In this document: positions 23,386 through 35,490 of the stretch, piece after piece | Layout: each line of letters starts with the position of its first letter | Numbering within the stretch: the stretch's first letter is position 1 | DNA from: Neckera pumila | Lineage: Eukaryota > Streptophyta > Bryopsida > Hypnales > Neckeraceae | Reading direction: 5' to 3' | Assembly (NCBI GenBank): GCA_963969595.1 | Contig: OZ018409.1 | Coordinates: 13,096,520-13,160,519, forward strand | DNA length: 64,000 bases | Translations under genes and position numbers: made by a program | The notes under the pieces: model-generated | Told to the model about the DNA's origin: nothing | Seen by the model: only the letters and a program-made list of their open reading frames with translations | Databases searched by the model: none

Positions 23386-24070
23386 GACACAAATAAAGGA
23401 ATCTTTTGTAGTCAAAAGTATTTTTTTCCTTTTTTTATGACACAAATGAAGGGAACTTCATAGTAGTTTAACTCTTTTAATTACATTTGAGTGCCGATTG
23501 GGGGGTGCCAATACCTCAAATTTAGGGTAAAAGTGGAGTCAAATTTCATAGCAAGGCATGCCAAGGACTTCCCATTTGCCCATCCGCTCTTCAAAACTTG
23601 AAATGGTTGGGAATTTTGGGCAAGTCCACGTGTCTGCGATGGGAAAAAATACTTGGCCTAACGCACCATTTTAGCGGGTTAGCCTCCCTTAGAGTGTCCC
23701 CATGGCGGGGTGCCAAGCAGCATTGACATGCCCAATGAGCAAGCCCAGGCAAAATTTCTACCCCATGGCACGCATGCCAAGAAGGAAATTATGGTTGGTC
23801 ACGCTAAGATTTGAAGAATGCATTGTGAAATGAAGAGTCTCTTGCATGGCACACTATGAGCTTTAAATGTCCTTTTGACTCACTTTTTGAGGTACGAACC
23901 GTACCTTTCACTTTCTTCAAAAAACTAAAACTAAACTCCATACATTGATTAGGCTAAATTTCGATTGGCATGTTCATCTCCCCGTGTCGCCTTGGTCAGA
24001 TCAAGACCACACCAAGGCTTGTTGATAGCACGCCAAAAGGAACTTTGGCGCACCTCAGAGTGGGGATGCT

Positions 24071-25011
24071 TTAACCCCTAAAGGCCCAAGGCCTTTATTC
24101 TGCCAAAAAACATCCAAAACTGTCATTTTTTAGCAAAGAGTGAAAAAAAATTAAAAATGTTTTTTTTGCACATCTATCTATAGGGTCTTACACCTAACAA
24201 GTATGAGAATGTGTGGAAAAAATTTCAGAATTTTTGACCGCATAGATTGCAAGATATCTACGTTTAAAGTGAAAAAACAAATTTTTCAGCACATTGTGGG
24301 ACTAGATTTTTTGACTTTGAATGGTTAGAATTTAACTTAAAATTAACTTAAATTTTTTACATTACAAAGTTTTGAGCTTTAAATTTTTTATAGTGGAGAA
24401 TTGAGTTGACAATCTACCACAAAAAAGAAATTAAAAAAAAACTTAATTTTCATTATTGAAAAAATTGTTAAGTAGAAGTAGGTACGAGATAGAAGGAAAA
24501 TCTAAAATATTCATATATTTTAGATGGAATTAGAATGCATGAATCCCAATGGTCAGATTGTTTCAGCAAGTAAACTTAACCATGAAAAAAAAAAATTTGA
24601 AAAATTTGAAAAATTGCATTCAGAAATGAGTCCTACAAGTTATTTTTTCAAAAAGATGCTCTAACTGCCCAAAAAACAAGAATGTCCATAACTTTCTCAT
24701 AACAAATCCAAATGAAATGAATCAAAGCTTTTAAGATAGACAAAAATGTAATCTATGAGAAAAAAAATACTAAGAGAAAAAAAAAAAAGTGCAAATTTTT
24801 TTTGCTGCCCGCCGTCCCCTATTTTGAGCTTATTTGGTCATAACTTTTGTTCCCGGGCACTGATTGTGAAAAAAATTATATTCCCATGAAGCTAATCAGC
24901 TTTTCTAGCTCCCAAAAAAGTTTCAAAAAATCAAGAGAAAATTTCAGCCTATAGGTACCTACCCGAAAACGCATTTGTCCCCCGAAGAGACAACGGGCTT
25001 TTAGGGGTTAA
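24071..25011 (+). mobile_element. TTAA-flanked non-autonomous element, family A, complete copy
   Basis: TTAA at 24071-24074 is followed by CCCCTAAAGGCCCAAGGCC. The far end reads GGCTTTTAGGGG with TTAA at 25008-25011; 933 bp lie between. It sits inside a GAGCATC-type element: the flanks GTGGGGATGCT and GTGCCTTGAGG join smoothly if it is removed. Confidence 0.85.
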
Positions 25012-25339
25012 GTGCCTTGAGGTGGCGATGCTCTAAGGAAATTTGAAAAGCCCGCAAATTGACACACAATAGCAAAAGTCATAAATGTATCTCCTTTTTC
25101 AAGTCTTGTAATGTGTGCCAATTGATTGGAGCTCCTTTTTTTGCATGAATGTCTTTTTATAATGTAGAATCTTTTATTCTTTTTTTTTACATTACAAAAA
25201 GTCAATTTGAAGTTTGGCTTGCTGGCTTTGCATTGGGCCATTTTTTTTCTAAAAGTTGCAAGAACGGAATGAGGTCCACCTCTTTGCGCTTCAAAAGCTA
25301 AATAGTATTTGTTTTTCCGTGTTTGCATTGGACTTGTTC

Positions 25340-25730
25340 TTAGAGAATTGCCACCGTGGGGCGGCCAAATCCCCATGGTAGGCTAATGGCGCAGGGTATG
25401 GTGAGTGGAAAGGGCATGGTGAGGGAAGAGGGCACGGTCATTTGGTGACCCACTGTGGCTCGGTTAGCTGGCTCCAAGCCATTAAGTTGAAGTCCAACAA
25501 TTGAAACTCAGCAGTTGATTAGAAACAAGGAAAAGTACGATGAAATCGGTCAACTCTGGGCTCGCTCAGTACTTCTCTTTCCACACTAGGTTGTGGTACC
25601 CCAAGCAAAATTGGGCGCGCCTTGTGCTTTGAAATCCGCACCCAATGCCACAATGGGGTTTGATTAGGCTCCCTGCCACAACCAAACCTACCCCGGCCAG
25701 GTGTGGCGAGTGGAAGTGGATATGCTCTTA
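25340..25730. mobile_element. Tourist-like MITE, 385 bp
   Basis: The element at 25343-25727 has TTA on both sides. It begins GAGAATTGCCACCGTGGGG, close to the 6659 element's GAGCATCGCCACCGTGGG, and ends with the inverse of GAGCATATCC. It is the same family as the 301-bp element at 6659-6959 but longer. Confidence 0.65.
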
Positions 25731-25865
25731 GCAAATGAAAGTGGAAGTAGAAGTGAATGCATTTGAAAATTAGAGTTGAATTTGAAAAGATACTTAGTTA
25801 GATCGTTGCCATGAGTTGCACTGCAATTGATCATTGCAACAATTGGAAGCGAGGCACTTACTACT

Positions 25866-26022
25866 ACTACAAAAAAATAATGTCCGAATTGACACCTTCA
25901 AATTGACAGACAGTGTCTAACTTGATGGAAAAAACTTGAATGATAGAAAAAATGTCCGAACTGACAAAAATTGACAGAAAAATGTCCAAATTGATAGAAA
26001 ATGACAGCATTCCCTTGTAGTG
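25866..26022. repeat. Small element with CACTACAA-like end and internal GTCCGAATTGACA repeats
   Basis: The left end reads CTACTACAAAAAAATAATG; the right end inverts to CACTACAAGGGAATG, close to CACTA-type termini. Inside are four variants of GTCC(G/A)AA(T/C)TGACA, which look like subterminal binding sites. The target duplication is unclear. Confidence 0.4.
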
Positions 26023-26703
26023 ATATAGCACTTGAGATGTGGCAAAGCCATGGCCACTCCAAACTTTGCACTAACCACCCATTAAAGCTAGATCCACTTC
26101 CACTGAGGCCATAGTCAAAGTTGATCAAGTTAGCGTGAGTGTAAAATTGCCATCTGCAAAGGTCCTCAATTGTCGAGCAAATGTGGGAGTGATAGGAGGA
26201 ACAACAAAACTTGTACATGAAGGGGTGTTGGTATAGAGCTTTGGTGTTAGATAAGTGCGGCAAGGCCAAAGTATTGTTGCCAAGGTTGTTGGCAAGGCCT
26301 GGTCAAGTAATGCTTCTAGAATTAGATCATTGAGTTGCTTTTGAAGACTTCTTTTGTAGCTCATGTCAAAAAGATGGTGTTGCAAAAATATGAGAACACC
26401 TTAGTGTTGCCAGTGTTCCATAGATTCCTTTGACCTTGGAAGGCCGCAACCCTATTCCCAAGGTAGTCGGCAAAAATTTATGAATAGGGGTATCTTGAAT
26501 GAATAGATACATTTTTTATTCCTATATGGGGAATTTCGTTAAAATATTTTCATTCTGAAACTTTGCCACTTTTTATGGTTTGGACTAAGCAATCTAAAAT
26601 CTATATCTGTCTAGGATGGCACTTTAACGGTTTAAATTGTGCAGTTTGAAAATGGTGTATAGAGTATATGCCATTTTAATGAATTTCCTATCTAAAGTTT
26701 TCA

Positions 26704-27277
26704 TTAATACCTTAAAGACCATGAGTGTAGATTTTGAACAATGAATGAACAAAAACACATCCCAAATTCACCAAAATGCATTTTTTCATCCTTCAATTTT
26801 GTTTGAAGATTCTTGTGTAGTTGTGTTAGTTATTTAACATTTGTACAATATGGATTACGAAGATTTTGCTTTGCAAATATTCTATTATTCAAAAGGTATT
26901 GGAAGGTCTGGCCTCAAAAAGTAACTTTTTCAATGCAAAAATGATCCTTAAAAAATGACTTGAACCAAAAAATAGTATAAAAATCTCAAAAATCACAATG
27001 ATTAGAACTCAACATTTTAAGCTTGTTGGAAAAAAATCTTATAAAAATCATAAATATTCAATCTACAATTGATTTTAGAAGGAATTTTTAATTTTTGGTT
27101 CCAAATTCTATTGAAAAATATTGATTTGTTGATCCAATCGTATATATGTGATCTACAAATCATATTTTACAACTTTTGTTTGAGAGTCATCATTAAAATT
27201 TTGTTCTAAGTTCCATTTTATAATAGATCTTTACAATTTTGGAAATCTGGACAACCCCCTAGTCCTTTAGGGGTTAA
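26704..27277. mobile_element. TTAA-bounded element with one clear CCCCTAAAGG end
   Basis: The right end is canonical: AGTCCTTTAGGGG followed by TTAA at 27274-27277. The left boundary is uncertain. TTAA at 26704-26707 is followed by TACCTTAAAGACC, a plausible decayed terminus, but a TTAA at 26539-26542 is also possible. The interior does not match family A. Confidence 0.45.
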
Positions 27278-30200
27278 AGTCATTCATTCATCTGGACATT
27301 GATGTTCTTACCATATACTAATCCTACGAGCATTTTTTGGAGGGCAAAACTTTGGAAGTTTGGTCCAAATTCCAACCTCTTCCACGAAGGTTGAAATTTG
27401 AAAATTTAGCAATCATATTTGGAATCAAAGACCCCAAATTAGAAAAGAGAGGTCATTAAATACAAAATTAATAGTACAAACTAGGTAACAGATCTTTACT
27501 TCTTTCCTCAAGCATGGGAAAAGTAAATCTCATCTCAATTTACACAGAAGGTTCATCATACTACTAAGGTAGAGGCACCCATTGTCGATCTGGACCCATT
27601 CCCAATCTATAGGGGGTACTATTTCCAATCTTAGCTAGAACAAACCTAAACAAATCCAATCTAGGCTTGGAATGTTTTTTTTCAAGGTAGGGACTAATAA
27701 GGTTATAACACATGTCCCAAGGTAGTGAGAGAAAACGCACTTCTTGATGGATTGGAATTGGAAGAGTTTAGAGATCGGCAATTGGTCTTGAGTACTTTTT
27801 GGCTCCCAAAATTCACAATAATTTCAACTTGGGGAATAAAATTATGAAAAAATTTCAATCTCCATATTTCCTATCTTTCTATATACAAAATATTTGCTTC
27901 GTCATAAACTGCTCATGGTCTACTAGAAAATCCCTTAAAAGATCGACAATAGGTGCCTCTACCTTATAACATAATTTATGCTCCACAACATAGATTTTTC
28001 CCCCCTTCATTGTGCAGAGAGGTAAAATACTATCTCCTATTTAGGAGTAGTTAATTTTGTATTTTGTGACCTCGTGTACATAACTCACGAGATTTTTTGT
28101 TTTTTTTGAAACATTGAATGATTTCCAATGCAAGAGGGAAACCTCAAGGGAAACAATATAGAGGACCAGAAGCAAAAGCCTCGGCAAATTTTTTACATTT
28201 TCAGACAACTAAGGTAAACCAGCCCATTGTGGTCAAACTTTGGAGTCTATCCTCATGCCATTGTTGAACTTTTTCAAATTTTTTCCTACACAAAGATAGA
28301 TGTGAGAGACAGTGAGGACATTTGAAATTATATTTTTTGGACCAAGTATGAATTAGTTTTGAATTTTTGAAGTGATCAGCCCTTGGGATTTTGAAGGCCA
28401 CCTCATGACCAACAAAATCTGAATCCAATATGGTCATCTTCCTACCCAATGCAGTCACAACATTTTCAAACATGGAAGACCTAAAAAATCAGTTTCTACA
28501 AAGAATTTCACATTGAAAAGTTGGAAGTACCTATTGAGGTCACTAATTACTCCATAACTACCATATAAGGCACTGATTGTGGTTTGAAAAACCACAATGA
28601 GGTCATTAGGTGTCCATCATGGGCCATTTGACCACAATGGGGTCTTTTACCTTAAAACTAGCACAACTGCAACATTGTGCCCACTTTTGACACGCATCAA
28701 GGCAAGTCACTGGAATTGGCCCATTTTGGGGCACATAACACATGGTTTGAATTTCACTCGCAATTCAATATCTATTGCAAATGTATTTTCTCCCTTTGAG
28801 GGATGATTGGAACACTATTCTAGAGTAAAGGGATCCCTCTCCGTTTTGTACCTGGGCAAAAAAAAGGACATTGGCTCATTATCATTATTAACAGACACTT
28901 TTATTCACGTCGGCCCTCTCCAAAGACTGGAGTTTCTATCCATCTGAAGGGATCCCTGCAGCTTGGTATGAGTAGCCAGCACCAAGCAATTTCATGCTTG
29001 CAATGGACCATTGATGGTAAGAGATTTGAAAACATATCACCCTGCCTCGCTATATAATACTTCCTCTGTCACAAAATGATCTTACTATAGGCTTTAATTT
29101 TTTGTTCCAAAATGATCTTCCAAATATGACGTAAAGGAATGGTCCACACTTTCTTAGAATGTCAAGAACAATTAGATGCTTGTACAATGACACTTTGGAG
29201 AATTTTCTTCTAGCCACAATAGAGTCATTGAATTTCTGTGTACATCAAAAATGTTGGGCCAAATTATTTTGATGTCATTTTGACAACAAAAGCCATTTTA
29301 GTATAATTTTGATAGCAAAGTTGGCAGAGAAGTTGGCACCAAGTTATCTTGATAGTGTTCACATGCCCTGAAGTTCTTGGTGTAGCCATTAGGTTTAGGT
29401 GCAATTGCACTATAGTCATTATGCAATGTAGCTTACATGGATTGACATTTTGGAACGTCCAAATGCAAAGTAACTACTCCAGCTATGCTTAAAAGCTTGA
29501 GATTGGTTAGCATTGATATTCTAATAATCGTGCAATACCTATTCTACTTTAGTGGTTATTGTATTATGCAGTAGTTTTTGCTTTTGTCTTCAATGAACTT
29601 CTTGCATTAAAAGCACAAGATAGAAAGATACAACATAGACAGGCAGGAACAATAATTCATGCAAGAAGACAGAAAGACATATACACAACGCGGGAGCTTG
29701 TAAATGATTGGCCAGCGATGCTCTTCCAAAATTGCCCAAAATGCCAATCTTTATTGCTCCACAACTACATTTTGATGACTAATTCAAAAACTAAAATTTC
29801 TAAGACAATTGGAATGCATCAAACTCTATTTACAATTCAATTTTTTTTTGAAAAAATTATATTTTTCAAGCTTAAAATCCGGAACATTTTGTTTGGTCCG
29901 CGTTTAAAGGTTAAAAGATACAAGAAGATCATTTTAGGATGAAGGAAGTAGAAACTTTGTTCATGTGCATGTAAAATTCATGGATCTACATGGAAAGCAT
30001 CTACTATTGAAGAAATATAATCAAAAATCCCAAAAAACTTTTGGACATTAAGACATCAAATCCTTAGTGCATGAATTAAAAATGAAATTCTATTTTGCAA
30101 GCTAATTTAAGTGATTAAGTGACAAACTTTTTGTCTGAATTATTTTAGCTAGAATTTTCAATGACAATTTCTAAATTTGTATATTGAATATAGGGTTCAA

Positions 30201-31952
30201 TCTTGAGGTTAGACAATAAAAGCTAAGCCATAAAAATATGGAAGCCACATGACTAAAATCTCATAACAAAAGTCATGGACAACCATAGTTTTTGAAAATA
30301 ATTAGTGAGAATTGAAGAATTTTTTAACAACTTAAAGATTTAGGCACTTGGTGTAATTCAAATTTCAAAAATTGTGGATGTAATATAAAATGAAATTTAG
30401 ATTGATAATTTAATGATGATATTCAAGAGAAAGTTGCAAAACATGATCCATATATCATATCTAATATGCCTAGATTTGAAGCTACACTAATCAATATTTT
30501 CTAATAGAGTTAGAAACCAAAAATTAGAAATTTCTCTCTAAAATTGATTATTGATTTAATGTTTGTAACTTTCATGGGAGTTTGTACCTACTATGTTTGA
30601 AATACTAATATCTAATTATGATCATTTTGTTTCACTTCTTCACTCAAATCATTTATAGAAGTTTATATTTGATCAAAAGGTAACATTTTGTAGTAAATCA
30701 TGATTAGCACCCCTTAAACAATTTGTAAAGAAAATCACAAAAGATCTATATTGTTCAAATGATTGCAAGAAATTAGATTCAAGAATCTACAAATATTTAG
30801 ATGGATTAAAAAGTCAAGCATATGTGTACGTGGAATGTGTTTGACTTCATTCATTGTTCAAAATTTGAATGCATGGTCCTTAAGGAATAAATGCACAAGT
30901 TTATTATCAATTTATCAAAAATTTGAAACAACTGAATACAAAATTAGGAAAAATTAAAACTTTTAAATACTTTAAGAATATTTTTTGAATAAATTAAGAA
31001 AATTAATTATACATTTATAAAAATTCAAAGTTCTATAAATTATAGAAAATAAAAAATAATTATAGAAAATGAATTTTGTCGGTGTAATACTTTCAAAGTT
31101 AGAAATAATCAAATTAGGGATTTATAAACCATTTATAAATATAAAATTTAACAAACTACAAATTTTGTAGTTTAAATGTTTGTAGTTTTTAGAAATATAA
31201 AATACTGAAATTTAAATTTTTCAGAATTTCATAATCTTCAATCACTGAATATTGGTAGCATGGAGAGGAAGAGTGCTATTATGTGAGCTTATGAGTCTAT
31301 ATTATAGGTGTCTATATTAAAAGAACCTTCCATGAATATAGTGTAACTATATTATAGATACCTATATTATAGGTATTTATATTATAAGTGCCTTCAATGG
31401 TTGTAGGATATCTACTTATATATGTATACTCGAGGCTCACATGTATACATTTTTTTGCTCACACACTAGCATTGTTGCCATGGAGAGAAGTAGAAACCTA
31501 GTCCTTTGTTGACAATTCTAAATATTTGTTGTTGTTAAATATATAGGGTGTAATTTTTCCTTTGATTGATATAGTTTGTTACCTTCCTTGAAGCAATACA
31601 AAACTTCCTAAGTTGGTTCATAAGTAGTTCATTTCGATTTCTATAGATATAAATGTAACCACTTTAATAGGTCATATAAGCATTTAAAAGGTTATTGAAT
31701 TTTAAACACTCTCATTAAGTCTAGTGGGAACCATTTATAAGCTCTTGACCATTGGGATTGCTTTGAATTTGTTATGCCTTTGGCTTGAGATGTAAAATTT
31801 CTATTGATACTCAAGCTAATTCAATTAGTGTGTGTACAAATGAAGTCATGATCACAAGAAGGTATTATTTTTATGTCGTGTGGACAAATGAAAATCATTA
31901 TGAAAAAAAAAAATTAAAAAAAATTAAAATTAAAATGTATATATATATATAT
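27278..31952. other. AT-rich DNA, repeat block fragments, no gene seen
   Basis: 27280-27900 pairs with 13300-13570 and 7250-7560. Beyond that I find no supported gene. Near 31290-31400 there are imperfect repeats of a CTATATTATAGGTATC-type unit. Open frames at 28201-28473 and 29559-29942 lack protein-like features or recognisable motifs. Confidence 0.5.
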
Positions 31953-33946
31953 TAGCGGTTGGTGCTTGCTATGCTATGCATTCATCATTAGAATTTCATT
32001 AAAAATTTTATATACTAGATAAAATGCAGAACAAAAATTTCAATAAATAAGTAAGCATATATTGAAATGTACAATAGAAATTTATTGAATGATGAATGAA
32101 ATATATGCAATGGTGAATACTGTAAAAGATACACATTTATTGTTATGCATTCAAAAGTTGACTCAATTGTTACGAATAATGGCAACCCAAAATTTGGTGA
32201 ATTGAAAAGAAAAATTTGTAAATTTCAAAAACTTCATGAACACCTTAATTGTTGTGAAATCCAAAATTGCTTTAATTGAATAAATTTCTCAAATTATTTG
32301 GTAGTAGCAATAGAATTTTGAAATCATAAAAGCTGAAAAAGTGATATTGCAGAGGTGATTGCAAAATACTACTCTATTTTTGTAATATAACATTGTGTAA
32401 AAATATTATTTTTATGTACAGTGACAAATGAAACTGAGTACTCTTACGAAACGTTTTCATTCAAACAACCATACCATAAGCATCAATGGACAAAGTCCAA
32501 AAGTGTATATACGAAAGTTGAAGTATACAACATACTAAACGTTACCATGGAAGTTTGAAGAAAAAATTAGTTGTGGTTTGAAAGAAAATCCATTTCAAAG
32601 TTAGCCATGTCTAATACTTAGTTTTGTTCAACATGATTTGAATTTACTTTATTTTTGTCAATTTTTTCTTAGAACTTTGAAAAAAAAATTTGTGCCTTGG
32701 CATGTTGGTATACATCATTTCAAATTGTTGTATGCAAAAATTGAAGGAAATTGACATTTATAGAATTTAAAATATCAACAGTTTGATGAACATGCAAATA
32801 ATGTTGGTTCTCGCAATGTTTGAATTTTTTTTGGAATTGAGAGCATTGATGGCATTAGCCATTGTTGAGAGTGTATAGGTTGCAATATGGACCATTGTTA
32901 CTTCTTAATGCCCTTGCATTTGAAATATTTGTTGAATTGGACATTGCATTCAATTTATATTTCATAGTTAGATAATGCATTTTTAAATTCAATTTCTTTG
33001 TCCAAAGACTAGAGTTCATGATGGACACAATAGATCCAACAAATCCCCCCAAAATTATATTATTAATATCAATATTGTCAAAAAAATAAAAATTGCCAAA
33101 AATTACACTGACGTTCATCACTTTGGCAATTTTTTGATGATACTGACAATGATAATTTAATTTTTGGGGATTTGTTGGATCTATTGTGTGCATCATGAAC
33201 TCTAGTCTTTGGACAAAGAAATTGAATTTAAAAATGCATTATCTAACTATGAAATATAAATTGAATGCAATGTCCAATTCAACAAATATTTCAAATGCAA
33301 GGGCATTAAGAAGTAATAATGGTCCATATTGCAACCTATACAATCTCAACAAATGGCTAATGCCATCAATGCTCTCAATTCCAAAAAAAAATTCAAACAT
33401 TGCGAGAACCAACATTATTTGCATGTTCATCAAACTGTTGATATTTTAAATTCTATAAATGTCAATTTCCTTCAATTTTTGCATACAACAATTTGAAATG
33501 ATGTATACCAACATGCCAAGGCACAAATTTTTTTTTCAAAGTTCTAAAAAAAAATTGACAAAAATAAAGTAAATTCAAATCATGTTGAACAAAACTGAGT
33601 ATTAGACATGGCTAACTTTGAAATGGATTTTCTTTCAACCACAACTAATTTTTTCTTCAAACTTCCATGGTAACGTTTAGTATGTCGCATATTTCAACTT
33701 TCATATATACACTTTTGGACTTTGTCCATTGATGCTTATGGTATGGTTGTTTGAATGAAAACGTTTTGTAAGAGTACTCAGTTTTGTTTGTCACTGTATG
33801 CATAATTGAAAATATTTTTACAAAATATTAAAATTAATTATTTCAAAGACTTATTAAAATCATTATCATGCATTCTATTCAAACATATCAAAATTTTACT
33901 AATATGTGATACAATGAATGCGTAGCATAGCAAGCATGAGCCCCTA
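31953..33946. mobile_element. Large fold-back element, 2.0 kb
   Basis: The outer termini at 31953-31985 and 33914-33946 are inverse copies (GCTTGCTATGCTATGCATTC against its inverse, one mismatch). The inner arms, about 32389-33100 and 33123-33830, form a 0.7-kb inverted repeat around a 22-nt loop. Peptides read from the two strands match only because of this. A related terminus, TAGCCATTGGCGCTTGCTTT, occurs at about 48495. No transposase is encoded. Confidence 0.8.
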
Positions 33947-34480
33947 TTAACCCCTAAAGGACCAAGGGTGTTTTCTGTCAAAAACCACTCAAAACTGCCA
34001 TTTTTGCTGCAATCACTCAAGAAACCAAAAAAAACTTTTTTTAAAGATTTTAATCAAAGAATCTTGTACTTCACTTGTCTAAGATCATGTGGAAAAAATT
34101 TCATCAAATTTGACCGTACGGATTGAAAGATATGAGCATTCAAAGTTTGGAAAAAAGTTTTTTTGAATGCTGCCCTACAACTTCAGCTGCCTTTGACTGC
34201 CATTTCTGGAATTTTTTTGCATTAGAGAGTTTGAATAAAAAAAATCCAACATATTTAGGATAATATTATACATGTGTCTACCAAATTTTATTTAAAAAAA
34301 ATGTGTGGAACACATCCAAAAAAATCTTGAAAGACACAATGCCTAGAGAATTGACAATACACTAGCTTTTTTTGCTAAGAAGTTTTCTACCTCACAATTT
34401 CAATATTTAAAAATCCAAACGGTAGATTGAAGCATTTATTTATCTTTGACAAACTCACAAAATTTTTTTAAAAAAAAACA
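33947..34480 (+). mobile_element. TTAA family A copy, left part only
   Basis: TTAA at 33947-33950 is followed by CCCCTAAAGGACCAAGGG and family A interior (ACCACTCAAAACTGCCATTT). Similarity fades by about 34480 and no right end follows. It could be a truncated copy, or the left end of the larger element that carried the piggyBac gene; the sequence does not decide. Confidence 0.65.
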
Positions 34481-35490
34481 AAAACTCTAATTCCTACTGA
34501 AATTAGAAGGCTTTGGTGAGCAAAAGTCTTTGGGGCAAAGGAAAAAAAGGGGCCCGGTTTGTTCCCCTGCGTTCCCGGTATGTTCCCTATAGCGTTCCAT
34601 TGCATGGGACGTCCCACTCACCACATCATCTACCTACAATGCACTCCATCCATCAAGTGTTTCCATCCACCTACTTCTCTAGGAACTTCAGAAATTCATA
34701 ACTAATTCCAAAAAGGTCCAAAAAATATAAAACGACTTGGATTAGATGCCAATTTCATTTCTCTTTGTATGAAAATTTATTGAAAATTACATTTAGGAGT
34801 TCAGCTGCCCCTAAAAGGCAATCAGCACTTCAAAACAGCATAGTACTGTATCTCCTTCTAGATGGCATTGTTCCTCTACTTCTTCTTTTGTCTCTTTCTC
34901 CTGCATGTGCCATGTACTTATACATCAGATGGCAATCAATCTGAAAATGACATGAGATAACAGAGTTGAATTCTTTTGAGAACATCAGATATGCAAGCCA
35001 TTAACGCCATTTGAACAATGTCCCTGCTCCAAAAAATAATGTCAAAGACTTCCATGGGTGTCAAATTTTTTGCTGCTCCCAAAGACTTTTGAAATTTCTA
35101 CTTTTCTATAGAAGGTCCTAAAAATTAAAGTATGCTATTATTTCATTGTTTATTTCTGAAGTATCCAAGAACACTAAAAGAAATTAAAATATGAGAGAGT
35201 TCTTTCTTCAATCATAAATGTCTACAATATTAGAATAAATAAAATCCTATAAATTCATAGCTACACCTTTGAATGCCCACCATTTTTTTGGCAAATTCAT
35301 CCTCTTTCCCCCCAAAAAATTCACATCCAAACACATTCAAAATTTATCCTTCCATCCACTAAAGAAATCTCTACAAGTGCAATGATAATTTGAAGTCTTA
35401 GGATAAAATTATACAAAATTTTTTTCTAAAACAGTTCTTGAAATATTTGTTAAAATGGTGGTTGAAAATTGCACTCACTTTGCAAATGGC
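34480..35490. other. AT-rich spacer, no gene seen
   Basis: A short GC-richer patch at 34545-34690 has repeated GTTCCC strings. Similar strings occur near 56725-56780. I see no coding evidence. Confidence 0.4.

Larger units (their letters stand above)
22340..25730. mobile_element. Nested cluster of GAGCATC-type elements
   Basis: TTA at 22340-22342 precedes GAGCAGCTCC and TTA at 25728-25730 follows the inverse GATATGCTC. The paralogous copy near 13030 reads straight through as AAGTTAGCAAATT, so the whole 3.4 kb is a net insertion. Inside lie a fold-back palindrome (22700-23385), further GAGTGTCCCC and CGATGCTC termini (23690-25035), a TTAA family A copy (24071-25011) and a 385-bp MITE (25343-25727, TTA on both sides). 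I see no coding gene. Confidence 0.6.

Noticed and set aside
29559..29942. 127-residue frame with Cys and His
   Set aside because: The Lys/Ile/Phe-rich tail is read from AT-rich DNA; spacing fits no zinc finger and no splice signals support it.
32855..33449. Two frames on opposite strands with the same peptide near 33 kb
   Set aside because: They arise from the palindrome; there is no start context, splice site or protein-like composition.
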